From: Lachnospiraceae bacterium
Lineage (GTDB): Bacteria > Bacillota > Clostridia > Lachnospirales > Lachnospiraceae
Assembly (NCBI GenBank): GCA_021153325.1
Contig: JAGKTQ010000008.1
Coordinates: 1 to 64,000, forward strand
Direction of reading: 5' to 3'
DNA length: 64,000 bases
Part shown: positions 17,915 through 25,347 of the stretch, one piece after another
Position numbering within the stretch: the first letter of the stretch is position 1
Layout of the letters: the number at the start of each line of letters is the position of its first letter
Notes under the pieces: model-generated
The model's database searches: none
What the model saw: the letters and a program-made list of their open reading frames with translations, nothing else
What the model was told of the DNA's origin: nothing
Translations under genes and position numbers: made by a program

Positions 17915-18841
17915 ATGATTAATAAGTTAGTAGCAAACATTAAAAAAACAAATGCACCGATCGTAGTAGGTCTGGATCCAATGATGAAATTCATTCCAGA
18001 GCATATTAAAGCAGTAGCTTTTGCTGAGTTTGGAGAGACTTTAGAAGGTGCAGGAGAGGCAATCTGGCAGTATAATAAAGCCATTGTCGATGCAGTATAT
18101 GATCTGATTCCGGCAGTAAAACCACAGATCGCTATGTATGAGCAGTTTGGAATTCCAGGACTTGTAGCTTTCAAAAGAACAGTGGATTATTGTAAAGAAA
18201 AAGGTTTGGTTGTGATTGGAGATATCAAACGTGGTGATATCGGTTCTACTTCAGAAGCATATGCCGTAGGTCATATTGGAAAAGTACAGGTAGGAAGCAA
18301 AAAATACAGAGGTTTTGATGAAGATTTTGTAACGGTAAATCCATATCTTGGTTCTGATGGTGTGAATCCATTCATCAATGTTGGAAAAGAAGAAAATACA
18401 GGTATCTTTGTTCTTGTAAAAACTTCCAATCCAAGCAGTGGGGAATTTCAGGACAGACTGGTGGATGGAAAACCTCTTTACGAAATCGTAGGAGAACAGG
18501 TTGCAGCATGGGGCGCAGAACATATGGGAGATTCCTATAGTTATGTTGGTGCTGTTGTAGGTGCAACTTATCCAGAACAGGGTAAGATTTTAAGAAAGAT
18601 CATGCCGAAAACTTACATTTTAGTACCGGGTTATGGCGCACAGGGGGGAAAAGGTGCAGACCTTGTACACTTCTTCAATGAAGATGGTCTTGGAGCAATC
18701 GTAAATTCCTCCAGAGGAATTATTGCAGCATACCAGCAGGAAAAATATGCGAAGTTCGGCGCAGAGCATTTTGCAGATGCTTCCAGAGCAGCGGTTGAGG
18801 ATATGATCGCAGATATTAATGGAGCGTTGGCAGCAAGATAG
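17915..18841 (+). CDS. pyrF: Orotidine 5'-phosphate decarboxylase, long (type 2) form
   Basis: 308 residues, the length of the type 2 family rather than the ~230-residue type 1. Motifs: VVGLDPMM at the N-terminus, the catalytic Lys/Asp set GDIKRGDIGSTSEAYA, FVTVNPYLGSDGV, and LVPGYGAQGG near the phosphate site. It converts OMP to UMP, the last step of de novo UMP synthesis; pyrE, the preceding step, lies 3 kb downstream beyond the B12 locus. AAAGGA lies before the ATG. Confidence 0.95.
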   Translation: MINKLVANIKKTNAPIVVGLDPMMKFIPEHIKAVAFAEFGETLEGAGEAIWQYNKAIVDAVYDLIPAVKPQIAMYEQFGIPGLVAFKRTVDYCKEKGLVVIGDIKRGDIGSTSEAYAVGHIGKVQVGSKKYRGFDEDFVTVNPYLGSDGVNPFINVGKEENTGIFVLVKTSNPSSGEFQDRLVDGKPLYEIVGEQVAAWGAEHMGDSYSYVGAVVGATYPEQGKILRKIMPKTYILVPGYGAQGGKGADLVHFFNEDGLGAIVNSSRGIIAAYQQEKYAKFGAEHFADASRAAVEDMIADINGALAAR

Positions 18842-18852
18842 AGTATGATTGC

Positions 18853-18881
18853 TTGAAATTATGATAAAAACATGCTAGAAT
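18853..18881 (+). promoter_or_regulatory. Promoter of the cobalamin-riboswitch transcript
   Basis: TTGAAA (18853-18858) and TAGAAT (18876-18881) with a 17-bp spacer and an extended -10 TGC; the aptamer begins about 15 bp downstream. Confidence 0.7.
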
Positions 18882-18896
18882 AACACGAATTGAATA

Positions 18897-19077
18897 AGTA
18901 ACAAACAGGTGTCAGAGCAATCAAATAGGATTGTCTCTGGTGAAAAGGGAAACAGGTGCAAATCCTGTACGAACTCGTCACCGTAATTAGGGAGCTAAAG
19001 CCGATATATCACTGGGAAACTGGGAAGATGGCAGATGTGTTGATCTTTAAGCCGGGAGACCTGCCTGCTTGTTGTAC
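18897..19077 (+). ncRNA. Cobalamin (B12) riboswitch aptamer
   Basis: The conserved blocks occur in order: AACAGGTG near 18904, GGGAAACAGGTGCAAATCC (18947-18965) with the GTCACCGTAA partner (about 18977-18986), AAAGCCGATATATCACTGGG (about 18997-19016) and the B12 box GCCGGGAGACCTGCCTG (19051-19067). The ends ACAAACAGG and CCTGCTTGTTGT can pair to close P1. A transcription terminator lies about 95 nt downstream. The element represses the following genes when adenosyl- or other cobalamins are bound. Confidence 0.92.
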
Positions 19078-19171
19078 AGAAACGATTGTTTCAAGCCACG
19101 AGTAACTGGTTGTACGTATAAGATTATAGATGCCCCGTTTTTGGGTTTTTCTATAAGATTCTTTTGTGTAC

Positions 19172-19211
19172 AAACCCTTTACCTACATAGGAAAAGGGTT
19201 TTCTTTTGTTT
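19172..19211 (+). terminator. Riboswitch expression-platform terminator
   Basis: Stem AAACCCTTT 19172-19180 / AAAGGGTTT 19193-19201, then TTCTTTTGTTTT. It sits between the aptamer and the first gene, as expected for transcriptional control. Confidence 0.75.
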
Positions 19212-19306
19212 TGCATTCGGGATGGGAAAGTGGACAAACAGTCGAAATGGATCTCAGCTATCAAAATATTTATGATAGAAAATAAAAATCAAAGGAGATT
19301 AAAAGT

Positions 19307-19765
19307 ATGCAAAAGAAATGTAGTAAAAAAATTTTATCCTTCCTTCTTTGTATGGTGCTTGTTTTATCAATGGCATTGCTTACAACAGGTTGTAATGATA
19401 GTAAGGAGAAGGGCAACACATCCACAGCTGAGACAGAGGTGACCGCTCAAAAAGAAGGCGGTGTGCTTGGAGAAGGCGACACGATCTTTTACTTTACGGT
19501 AGTAGACAAAGAGGGTAATGAGACAGAATTTGAAATCCACACAGATAAACAAACTGTAGGAGAAGCTTTGATCGAGCTTGATCTTATCGAAGGGGAAGAG
19601 GGCGACTATGGTCTCTTTGTAAAAACAGTAAACGGCATCACTGCCGATTATGATGTCGATGGTACATATTGGGCATTTTATGTGAATGGCGAATATGCGA
19701 CGAGCGGTGTGGATACTACTACAATAACAGAGGGAGATAGCTACTCCTTTAAGGTTGAAAAATAG
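19307..19765 (+). CDS. DUF4430 lipoprotein, putative cobalamin-binding
   Basis: 152 residues. The signal peptide ends with lipobox TTGC, followed by a short polar linker and a single beta-rich domain with TVGEALIELDLI and YWAFYVNGEYATSGVDTTTI. This resembles DUF4430, which is related to the C-terminal beta domain of transcobalamin and intrinsic factor (the YW-F pattern). It lies behind a cobalamin riboswitch and shares one base with the start of an ECF-type membrane protein. The inferred role is a surface receptor that captures cobalamin or a precursor. AAAGGAG precedes the ATG. Confidence 0.78.
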   Translation: MQKKCSKKILSFLLCMVLVLSMALLTTGCNDSKEKGNTSTAETEVTAQKEGGVLGEGDTIFYFTVVDKEGNETEFEIHTDKQTVGEALIELDLIEGEEGDYGLFVKTVNGITADYDVDGTYWAFYVNGEYATSGVDTTTITEGDSYSFKVEK

Positions 19766-20289
19766 TGAAACTGACAATTAAAGAAATCGCTGTATTTTCG
19801 ATGCTTGGAGCGGTTATGTATGCTTCCAAGATGATCATGGAGTTTGCACCCAATATACATCTGCTTGGTGTGTTCACGATTGCTTTTACTATTGTTTATA
19901 GAAAAAAAGCATTGTATCCCATATATATATATGTTATGCTAAATGGCATTTTTTCAGGTTTTGCAACATGGTGGATACCCTATTTATATATTTGGACTAT
20001 TCTTTGGGGCGTGGTAATGCTTCTTCCAAAGAAAATGCCCAAAAAGGTAAAGCCAATCGTTTATATGGTAGTATGCGCAGCGCATGGATTTTTGTTTGGA
20101 ACTTTGTATGCTCCAGCGCAAGCCCTTTTTTATGGATTGAATTTTGAGGGAATGATAGCATGGATCGTTGCCGGATTGCCTTGGGACTGTATACATGGTG
20201 TGAGCAATTTCTTTTGTGGGATATTAATCATGCCGATTGTTTCCGTTTTAAGACTGGCAGAGAGAAATATAGATACGAACGAATATTGA
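19765..20289 (+). CDS. ECF-type transporter substrate-binding membrane component (cobalamin-regulated)
   Basis: 174 residues and about five or six membrane helices, starting at GTG 19765 within the stop codon of the previous gene (translational coupling). The N-terminus KEIAVFSMLGAVMYASKMIM and the small, hydrophobic, soluble-domain-free build match ECF S components. The CblT group of S components is known to occur behind B12 riboswitches; whether this protein is CblT or another type is inference. It would need the shared EcfA/EcfT energising module encoded elsewhere. Confidence 0.72.
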   Translation: MKLTIKEIAVFSMLGAVMYASKMIMEFAPNIHLLGVFTIAFTIVYRKKALYPIYIYVMLNGIFSGFATWWIPYLYIWTILWGVVMLLPKKMPKKVKPIVYMVVCAAHGFLFGTLYAPAQALFYGLNFEGMIAWIVAGLPWDCIHGVSNFFCGILIMPIVSVLRLAERNIDTNEY

Positions 20290-20324
20290 GTTTTTTATAT
20301 ACCGGAGCAGAGGAATCTGTAGAG

Positions 20325-20363
20325 ACCCATGTGCTTGCGAATGCAGGTGCATGGGTTTGTTTA
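20325..20363 (+). terminator. Terminator after the B12-regulated genes
   Basis: ACCCATG 20325-20331 pairs with CATGGGT 20350-20356, with further partial pairing inside, followed by TTGTTTATTTT. Confidence 0.6.
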
Positions 20364-20446
20364 TTTTAGAACACCTTGTCCAATGGTAGGCAATGCCGTA
20401 TACTATAGAGAAATGAGTGTAGAAAATGCTATGGCTATTATGTTAA

Positions 20447-20689
20447 GTGCTACGAATGGTCCGGACGAATTGTTTTTGGAGGTTTTGGATTCCTATGATG
20501 TGGAGCATCCATCCTTTCAGAGAAGGAAATACCAGAACCTGTATCACATTTCTGTGGCATTATCTAAAAGGAAAAGGGATAGATTTCCAAGTGGCATTAC
20601 TAAGGAATAACCCAATGTATGTAAGAGATTCGCTGGTTATGGCGAATTATGACAAGAAAGAGTATCTAAGTAGGATTATGAAGTATTAA
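20447..20689 (+). pseudogene. Fic-domain protein remnant
   Basis: From about 20510 the frame reads HPFREGNTRT, the Fic catalytic loop (HPFx(D/E)GNxR), followed by ITFLWHYLKGKGIDF and YVRDSLVMANY, which fit the C-terminal part of a Fic protein. Upstream, the frame gives no Fic helices, and another frame (through about 20610) is open instead, so the N-terminal half is missing or frameshifted. A complete Fic AMP-transferase needs about 200 residues; only about 60 are recognisable here. It lies in the decayed patch between the B12 locus and pyrE. Confidence 0.65.
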
Positions 20690-20713
20690 AGAAAGCAAAG
20701 GAGTGGATAAAAA

Positions 20714-21151
20714 ATGATGGAAATTAAGAGAGCTTCTGTAAATGAAGCTGGTTTGGTGGCACAATTGGCGATTCAAATGTGGGAGAATAATTCTGTTGAG
20801 GGATTAGAAAAAGATTTTGTTGATTACATGAATAATGGCGGTGCTGTATTCCTGGCATGGAATGATAATACTGTGATTGGATTTGCTCAATGCGGATTTA
20901 GACATGATTATGTAGAAGGAACAAAAACTAGTCCAGTAGGATATTTAGAAGGCGTTTTTGTTGAAGTGAATTATAGGAGACAAGGCATTGCTAGAGAATT
21001 AGTGAGGGCATGTCAAATGTTTGCTAAGGAGCAGGGATGCACGGAATTTGCAAGCGATTGTGAATTAGATAATGTGGAAAGTTTGCAGTTTCATCTTAAA
21101 ATGGGATTTGAAGAAGCGAATAGAATAATATGTTTCACCAAGAGGCTATAG
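20714..21151 (+). CDS. Aminoglycoside 6'-N-acetyltransferase-like GNAT enzyme
   Basis: 145 residues, preceded by AAAGGAG. The GNAT acetyl-CoA site is YRRQGIARELVRAC. The pattern RHDYVEGTKTSPVGYLEGVF, then EFASDCELDN and HLKMGFEEANRIICFTKRL, is that of the AAC(6') branch that includes the Salmonella/Citrobacter-type chromosomal enzymes. These acetylate the 6'-amino group of aminoglycosides. The gene appears intact while its neighbours on both sides are broken. Whether it confers resistance cannot be judged here; many such chromosomal genes are silent or act on other amines. Confidence 0.8.
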   Translation: MMEIKRASVNEAGLVAQLAIQMWENNSVEGLEKDFVDYMNNGGAVFLAWNDNTVIGFAQCGFRHDYVEGTKTSPVGYLEGVFVEVNYRRQGIARELVRACQMFAKEQGCTEFASDCELDNVESLQFHLKMGFEEANRIICFTKRL

Positions 21152-21285
21152 GAGAGAAGAGGCACTAGAAAAAGCAGTGTGGAACGATCTGGCTCGATTT
21201 CCAGCTTCTACAGAGATTTCATAAGGTATGATGAAAAAACTCGGATTTCAAAAACGAAAAAAAATTGAAGTTTCGAAAGTGGTGA

Positions 21286-21507
21286 AGATATGAAGACGTT
21301 AATATTATCTTTATCGACTTTATGGATTTGGAGTTTGAAGAAATAAAGGAATATAGGAAAGTATAGTGTGATACCGGAATGCGTTATGCAATATTAGGTA
21401 GTCGAAACATGGATTATGGGCGAGTATATGAAAATATCGTGTGTGTAGAGCTGCTGCGTAGGGGAACAGACTATATACACAAAAAAGCAGGTTGGATACA
21501 TGGATGA
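21286..21507 (+). pseudogene. AAA ATPase/DUF4143 protein fragments
   Basis: Two pieces of one family are recognisable. At 21286-21366 the frame reads YEDVNIIFIDFMDLEFEEI, like the Walker B-preceding strand of the AAA_14 ATPase domain, and ends in a stop. At 21379-21507 it reads MRYAILGSRNMDYGRVYENI then VELLRRG, the conserved DUF4143 segment. The several hundred residues normally lying between them, and the C-terminal end, are absent. I read it as an internally deleted gene. Confidence 0.6.
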
Positions 21508-21607
21508 TAAATCAAATTTTGTAGGTGAAAAATACAGCGTTGATGTATTTGCGATATATACCAAACGTATCGCCGAAATGGTTGAAAAATCCAAGGTTTT
21601 ATGGTAG
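21500..21607 (+). other. Short open frame of unknown origin
   Basis: A 35-codon frame (MDDKSNFVGEKYSVDVF... ending KVLW) starts inside the DUF4143 fragment without a ribosome site. It is probably the 3' end of another deleted gene; I do not recognise the family. Confidence 0.3.
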
Positions 21608-21665
21608 TATAGATGGGATATTTGATGTTTCCTTATCTAAGCTATAGCCTAGAAAGGAGACGCAA

Positions 21666-21710
21666 ATGGGGAAATTCCTTAATGGCAAAGAATTAGGCAA
21701 AGGAATTTAA
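21666..21710 (+). pseudogene. Tyrosine integrase start stub
   Basis: After AAAGGAG, a 14-codon frame reads MGKFLNGKELGKGI then stop. Lachnospiraceae tyrosine recombinases of integrative elements commonly begin MGKDLxGKELGxGI followed by a (S/Y)QRKDG motif. The match stops exactly where that motif should begin. I take this as the 5' stub of an integrase gene left after deletion or excision, but 14 residues allow only moderate certainty. Confidence 0.5.
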
Positions 21711-21732
21711 TAACTTATTTTTAAACATGTGC

Positions 21733-21858
21733 ACAAGCCGAGGCTTGAGAGCAAAGCTCTCTCACTCAGGGCTGTCGCCCTATCATTTCAAAATCGCCAG
21801 AACCCTTGGAAATGCGAGCATTTCGCGGGTTTGTCAATTATGAAATGGCACGGCTTGT
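21733..21858 (+). other. Multi-hairpin structured element upstream of pyrE
   Basis: An outer arm ACAAGCCG (21733-21740) pairs with CGGCTTGT (21851-21858). Inside are three stems: GAGAGC-AAA-GCTCTC (21747-21761), AGGGC-TGTC-GCCCT (21768-21781), and CATTTCA/TGAAATG (21784-21790 / 21841-21847) containing AACCC/GGGTT (21801-21805 / 21827-21831) and AAATGC/GCATTT (21810-21815 / 21818-21823). There is no protein frame or T-run. It lies between the integrase stub and pyrE and could be a mobile-element end, a transfer-origin remnant, or a structured leader RNA of pyrE. Confidence 0.6.
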
Positions 21859-21890
21859 AGCTTAATGTAAATACAGGAGGTTTTAACAAG

Positions 21891-22565
21891 ATGGAACAGT
21901 ACAAGCAGGAATTTATTGAGTTTATGGTAGACAGTAACGTATTAAAATTTGGTGATTTCACTTTAAAGAGTGGAAGAAAATCCCCGTTTTTTATGAATGC
22001 AGGTTCTTATGTGACAGGAACTCAGCTTAGAAAATTAGGACAGTATTATGCAAAAGCAATTCATGACAATTATGGTGATGATTTTGATGTACTTTTTGGA
22101 CCAGCTTATAAAGGTATTCCTTTAAGTGTTGCAACAACAATGGCATTCAGTGAACTTTATGGAAAAGAGATCAAATACTGTTCCAACAGAAAAGAAGAAA
22201 AAGATCATGGTGATGCCGGAATTTTACTTGGCAGTCCGATCAAAGATGGAGACAGAGTAGTTATTATTGAAGATGTTACTACTTCCGGTAAATCTATTGA
22301 AGAAACTTTCCCGATCATTCAAGCACAGGGAGATGTAAAGATTTTAGGACTTATGGTGTCTTTGAACCGTATGGAAAGAGGAAAAGGGGAAAAGAGTGCA
22401 TTAGAAGAAATCAAAGAGAAATATGGTTTTGATGCAAACGCTATTGTATCTATGGCGGATGTGATCGAGCATTTATACAACAAACCATACAACGGTAAAG
22501 TTTATATTGATGATACATTAAAAACAGCCATTGACGAATACTACGCACAGTACGGAGCAAAATAG
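21891..22565 (+). CDS. pyrE: Orotate phosphoribosyltransferase
   Basis: 224 residues with CAGGAGG before the ATG. The N-terminus FGDFTLKSGRKSPFFMNAG and the PRPP-binding loop VVIIEDVTTSGKSIEETF are the PyrE signatures; FGPAYKGIPLSVAT and KEEKDHGDAG are the substrate and flexible-loop segments. It joins orotate to PRPP, making OMP for PyrF (17915-18841). The multi-hairpin element at 21733-21858 is directly upstream. Confidence 0.95.
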   Translation: MEQYKQEFIEFMVDSNVLKFGDFTLKSGRKSPFFMNAGSYVTGTQLRKLGQYYAKAIHDNYGDDFDVLFGPAYKGIPLSVATTMAFSELYGKEIKYCSNRKEEKDHGDAGILLGSPIKDGDRVVIIEDVTTSGKSIEETFPIIQAQGDVKILGLMVSLNRMERGKGEKSALEEIKEKYGFDANAIVSMADVIEHLYNKPYNGKVYIDDTLKTAIDEYYAQYGAK

Positions 22566-22586
22566 AGAATGGAGGAACCGGACAGG

Positions 22587-22739
22587 ATGGAAGAAAAAGT
22601 ATATAAAACAATGCGTGGGACTGGGGCAATGAACATTGCGATCGGAGTTGTTACATTAGTAGTTGGAGTAGTAAGTGGCGTCATGATGATCATTGGCGGT
22701 GCAAAATTATTATCCGGTAAATCCAAAATATTATTTTAA
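22587..22739 (+). CDS. Small membrane protein (50 aa)
   Basis: A 50-residue frame begins 22 nt after pyrE: MEEKVYKTMRGTGAMNIAIG, followed by a Val/Gly-rich hydrophobic helix (VVTLVVGVVSGVMMIIGG) and a basic tail GKSKILF. GGAGG lies about 12 bases upstream. It looks like a one- or two-helix membrane protein co-transcribed with pyrE; the function is unknown. Confidence 0.65.
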   Translation: MEEKVYKTMRGTGAMNIAIGVVTLVVGVVSGVMMIIGGAKLLSGKSKILF

Positions 22740-22747
22740 GAAAAAGG

Positions 22748-22776
22748 TGGGCATTCCTGTATAGGGGTGCCCATTT
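22748..22776 (+). terminator. Possible weak terminator
   Basis: TGGGCATTCC 22748-22757 pairs with GGGGTGCCCA 22764-22773 (two G-T pairs), but only TTT follows, so termination may be partial. Confidence 0.4.
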
Positions 22777-22800
22777 AGAGCGTTTATTTGGAGATGGAGC

Positions 22801-23121
22801 ATGAATATTAGAAGACATTATATTTTTACGAACAAGCGATATTCCGAAAAATCTATTATGTCAGCCATTTTAGGTGTAATAAGTTTAGGCGCTTTGATAG
22901 CGGCGGTCTATCATACTTTTTTGGCAGGCGGAGAAGCTATGGTTGGGTATGGAGTGACTGCACTTTTAGCAACTATTTTTTCGATTATCGGCATGGTACT
23001 CGGTATTTTATCAAAGCTGGAAAAAGATAAATTTTATTTATTTTCTTATATAGGGATTGTTACCAACGCATTGGCAATCATAAGTATTATTTATATTATT
23101 TATGTAGGCAATTTTGCATAA
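22801..23121 (+). CDS. DUF6142-like small membrane protein
   Basis: 106 residues with three hydrophobic segments (about 22-42, 48-70 and 82-102). The N-terminus IRRHYIFTNKRYSEKSIMSA and the LSKLEKDK loop resemble the DUF6142 family of Clostridia. No catalytic residues are evident, and the function is unknown. A GGAG ribosome site overlaps the upstream spacer, and an M29 peptidase gene follows 29 nt later, which suggests one operon. Confidence 0.65.
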   Translation: MNIRRHYIFTNKRYSEKSIMSAILGVISLGALIAAVYHTFLAGGEAMVGYGVTALLATIFSIIGMVLGILSKLEKDKFYLFSYIGIVTNALAIISIIYIIYVGNFA

Positions 23122-23150
23122 AATAAACAAGGAGAATTGAAATATTAATT

Positions 23151-25187
23151 ATGATAGAAGAGCGTTTTGAATTAGCGATAGAAAGAGTAAAAGAAATAAT
23201 AGCAGAAGAAGCAACTGCAGAAAATATGCGGGATTATTTTCAGAAATGTGCTGCGTTCATTTTGTCTGTGAAGGAGACTTTTGATTGGGTAGGAAGTTTG
23301 GAATATGAAGAGGCAGATATGTCTGCTCTGGCGGACAAAAACAGAGAACTGTATGCAGACATTTTGCCAGAAAATTATGGAAGATCTTATGGAAATCCTG
23401 ATTATGCAGCAGAGAAGTTAGAAAAATACGGAAAGCTTTTCTCTTATCTTTACACAAAGCTTCGTGAAATGATTCCGTATGCATATGAGCAGAAAAAAGA
23501 GCAGATGCTCATTCGGATAGAATTGTTTTTGGAGATTTATAATACTTGTGTCTATGCCGAGGAAGAGGGAGCAGCACCGGATTTAAAAGAGTTAGAACAG
23601 ATCGTGTATTGGTTTATGAGCGATTATTCGGAAGAAATGACGGAAGAGGTAATTGAAAAACAGATCAATCCTGAGGTAGATTTTGCAAAGAAGATTATTA
23701 TGGAAAGTGATCTTTCTGATCTGCGTTATCTGTATCGTTTTGGCGAGTATATTACGGACAATGAGATAGAAACGGCAAAGCATCTGCTTTCCATGCCGGA
23801 AGAAAAGATCAAACTTATGGCTGACACATATACGGAAGGGTATCGCATTGGATTTGCAGTGACCAATAAAGATATTACGAAAAAGAAAACGGTGGCTATT
23901 CGTTATTGCCTTGGTTTTGAAAGAATGATAAAGCAGGCAGTGCTCAACTTTGAAAAAATGGGATTGCAGGCTACGATATACCGGGCGGCAGCAGGAGTAA
24001 ACCGAAACGGTTATTTTGGCGCTATTCCAAATAAACAGTATGACTTCGACCACAAAGATGACGCAGCACTGTTTATGGATAAGCAGTATATAAACAGAAG
24101 ATTGGAAGTACTTCGAAACGGCTATGAAAAACGAAAAGAAATGGCAGCCGTATTTGGTGGTCCGGCAGTTTTGGAAACCTTTGGAGAAACTCCGTTTGCA
24201 CCAGAATTTAAAGAAAATGCATGCAGGCTTTCTAAGGAACAGCAGAAGCTTTCTGTAGAATTTGCTTCTGCATCGGGCAGCATTATTAACGAATATATCA
24301 AAGGCGAGGAGCGTAGCTTTACGATCATTGCATTTCCAACACCGGAAGTAGGGGACAATTATTCGGAAATCTTTGATGAGATCGTCCGTATCAATACTTT
24401 GGATTATAAGCTGTATCAGACAATCCAGCAGACGATCATTGACTGTCTTGACAAAGCAGACCATGTAGTGATTCAGGGAATGAACGGAAACAAAACGGAT
24501 CTTACTGTAAAATTACATGAGTTGAATGACGCTGAGAAAGAATCCAATTTTGAGAATTGTGTTGCAGATGTGAATATTCCGGTGGGTGAAGTATTCACTT
24601 CACCGCTCCTAAAAGGTACAAATGGACTTTTGCATGTAAGCCGCGTCTTTTTGAATGAATTGGAGTATAAAGATCTGGAAGTGGAATTTAAGGATGGTAT
24701 GGTCGAACAATATCGTTGCAGTAATTTCGACACCGAAGAAGAAAATAAAAAGTATGTGAAGGAAAACGTATTATTCCACCACGATACACTGCCTTTAGGA
24801 GAATTTGCAATCGGAACAAATACAACGGCTTATGTAGTGGCGGAAAAATACAAGATCGCGGATAAGCTTCCAATTTTGATCGCAGAAAAAATGGGACCTC
24901 ATTTTGCAGTAGGCGATACCTGTTATTCCCATGCGGAGGATGTGAAGGTTTACAATCCTGACGGCAAAGAGTTGATCGCAAGGGAAAATGAGTTAGTTTC
25001 CGAATATCGCCATACTGATATTTCCAAGGCATATTACAATTGCCACACGGATATTACCATTCCTTATGATGAGCTTGGAAGGCTGTATGTAGTTACAAAA
25101 GATGGCGCAGAGCTTACGATTATTGAAAATGGAAGGTTCGTATTGGAAGGCTGTGAGGAGTTGAATAAACCGTTCCAAAATCAATAG
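23151..25187 (+). CDS. M29-family aminopeptidase with N-terminal extension
   Basis: 678 residues, longer than the ~370-410 of classic M29 enzymes. The C-terminal half carries the family's metal ligands: VNIPVGEVFTSP (Glu), LPLGEFAIGTNT (Glu), IAEKMGPHFAVGDTCYS (Glu, His) and CHTDITIPYDE (His, Asp). These enzymes remove N-terminal residues from peptides using two metal ions. The first ~280 residues are mostly helical with many acidic residues and match nothing I recognise; they may control oligomerisation. A start at ATG 23151 follows AAGGAG at a rather long distance. Confidence 0.8.
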   Translation: MIEERFELAIERVKEIIAEEATAENMRDYFQKCAAFILSVKETFDWVGSLEYEEADMSALADKNRELYADILPENYGRSYGNPDYAAEKLEKYGKLFSYLYTKLREMIPYAYEQKKEQMLIRIELFLEIYNTCVYAEEEGAAPDLKELEQIVYWFMSDYSEEMTEEVIEKQINPEVDFAKKIIMESDLSDLRYLYRFGEYITDNEIETAKHLLSMPEEKIKLMADTYTEGYRIGFAVTNKDITKKKTVAIRYCLGFERMIKQAVLNFEKMGLQATIYRAAAGVNRNGYFGAIPNKQYDFDHKDDAALFMDKQYINRRLEVLRNGYEKRKEMAAVFGGPAVLETFGETPFAPEFKENACRLSKEQQKLSVEFASASGSIINEYIKGEERSFTIIAFPTPEVGDNYSEIFDEIVRINTLDYKLYQTIQQTIIDCLDKADHVVIQGMNGNKTDLTVKLHELNDAEKESNFENCVADVNIPVGEVFTSPLLKGTNGLLHVSRVFLNELEYKDLEVEFKDGMVEQYRCSNFDTEEENKKYVKENVLFHHDTLPLGEFAIGTNTTAYVVAEKYKIADKLPILIAEKMGPHFAVGDTCYSHAEDVKVYNPDGKELIARENELVSEYRHTDISKAYYNCHTDITIPYDELGRLYVVTKDGAELTIIENGRFVLEGCEELNKPFQNQ

Positions 25188-25224
25188 CACCGTAAAATTT
25201 AAGAGAATCTTTGCAAATACGGTG

Positions 25225-25253
25225 TTGCATGGAATGTAAAAGTTTAGTAAACT
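25225..25253 (+). promoter_or_regulatory. Promoter of the purE-purM-purN-purD cluster
   Basis: TTGCAT (25225-25230) and TAAACT (25248-25253) with a 17-bp spacer, about 95 bp before purE. The leader contains no purine riboswitch that I can see. Confidence 0.6.
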
Positions 25254-25347
25254 ATTACTGTTCATTTGAAAATGTCAATATGTGATGAAAAAGATCACAT
25301 AAAATAAAAAGAGAGCTGTACCGGAAGGTGCAGGAATAGGAGGAAAA

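Noticed and set aside
20386..20610. Open frame (GNAVYYREMSVENAM...) upstream of the Fic motif
   Set aside because: It may be a shifted part of the broken gene but shows no family likeness, so it is not called a gene.
23592..24464. 290-codon minus-strand frame opposite the M29 peptidase gene
   Set aside because: The peptidase frame has clear metal-binding motifs; the reverse frame is Cys/Phe/Ile-rich, has no domain and is a codon shadow.
25262..25347. Purine riboswitch before purE
   Set aside because: I looked for the paired-loop core of the purine aptamer in the leader and found none; only a short ATGTGAT/ATCACAT inverted repeat is present.
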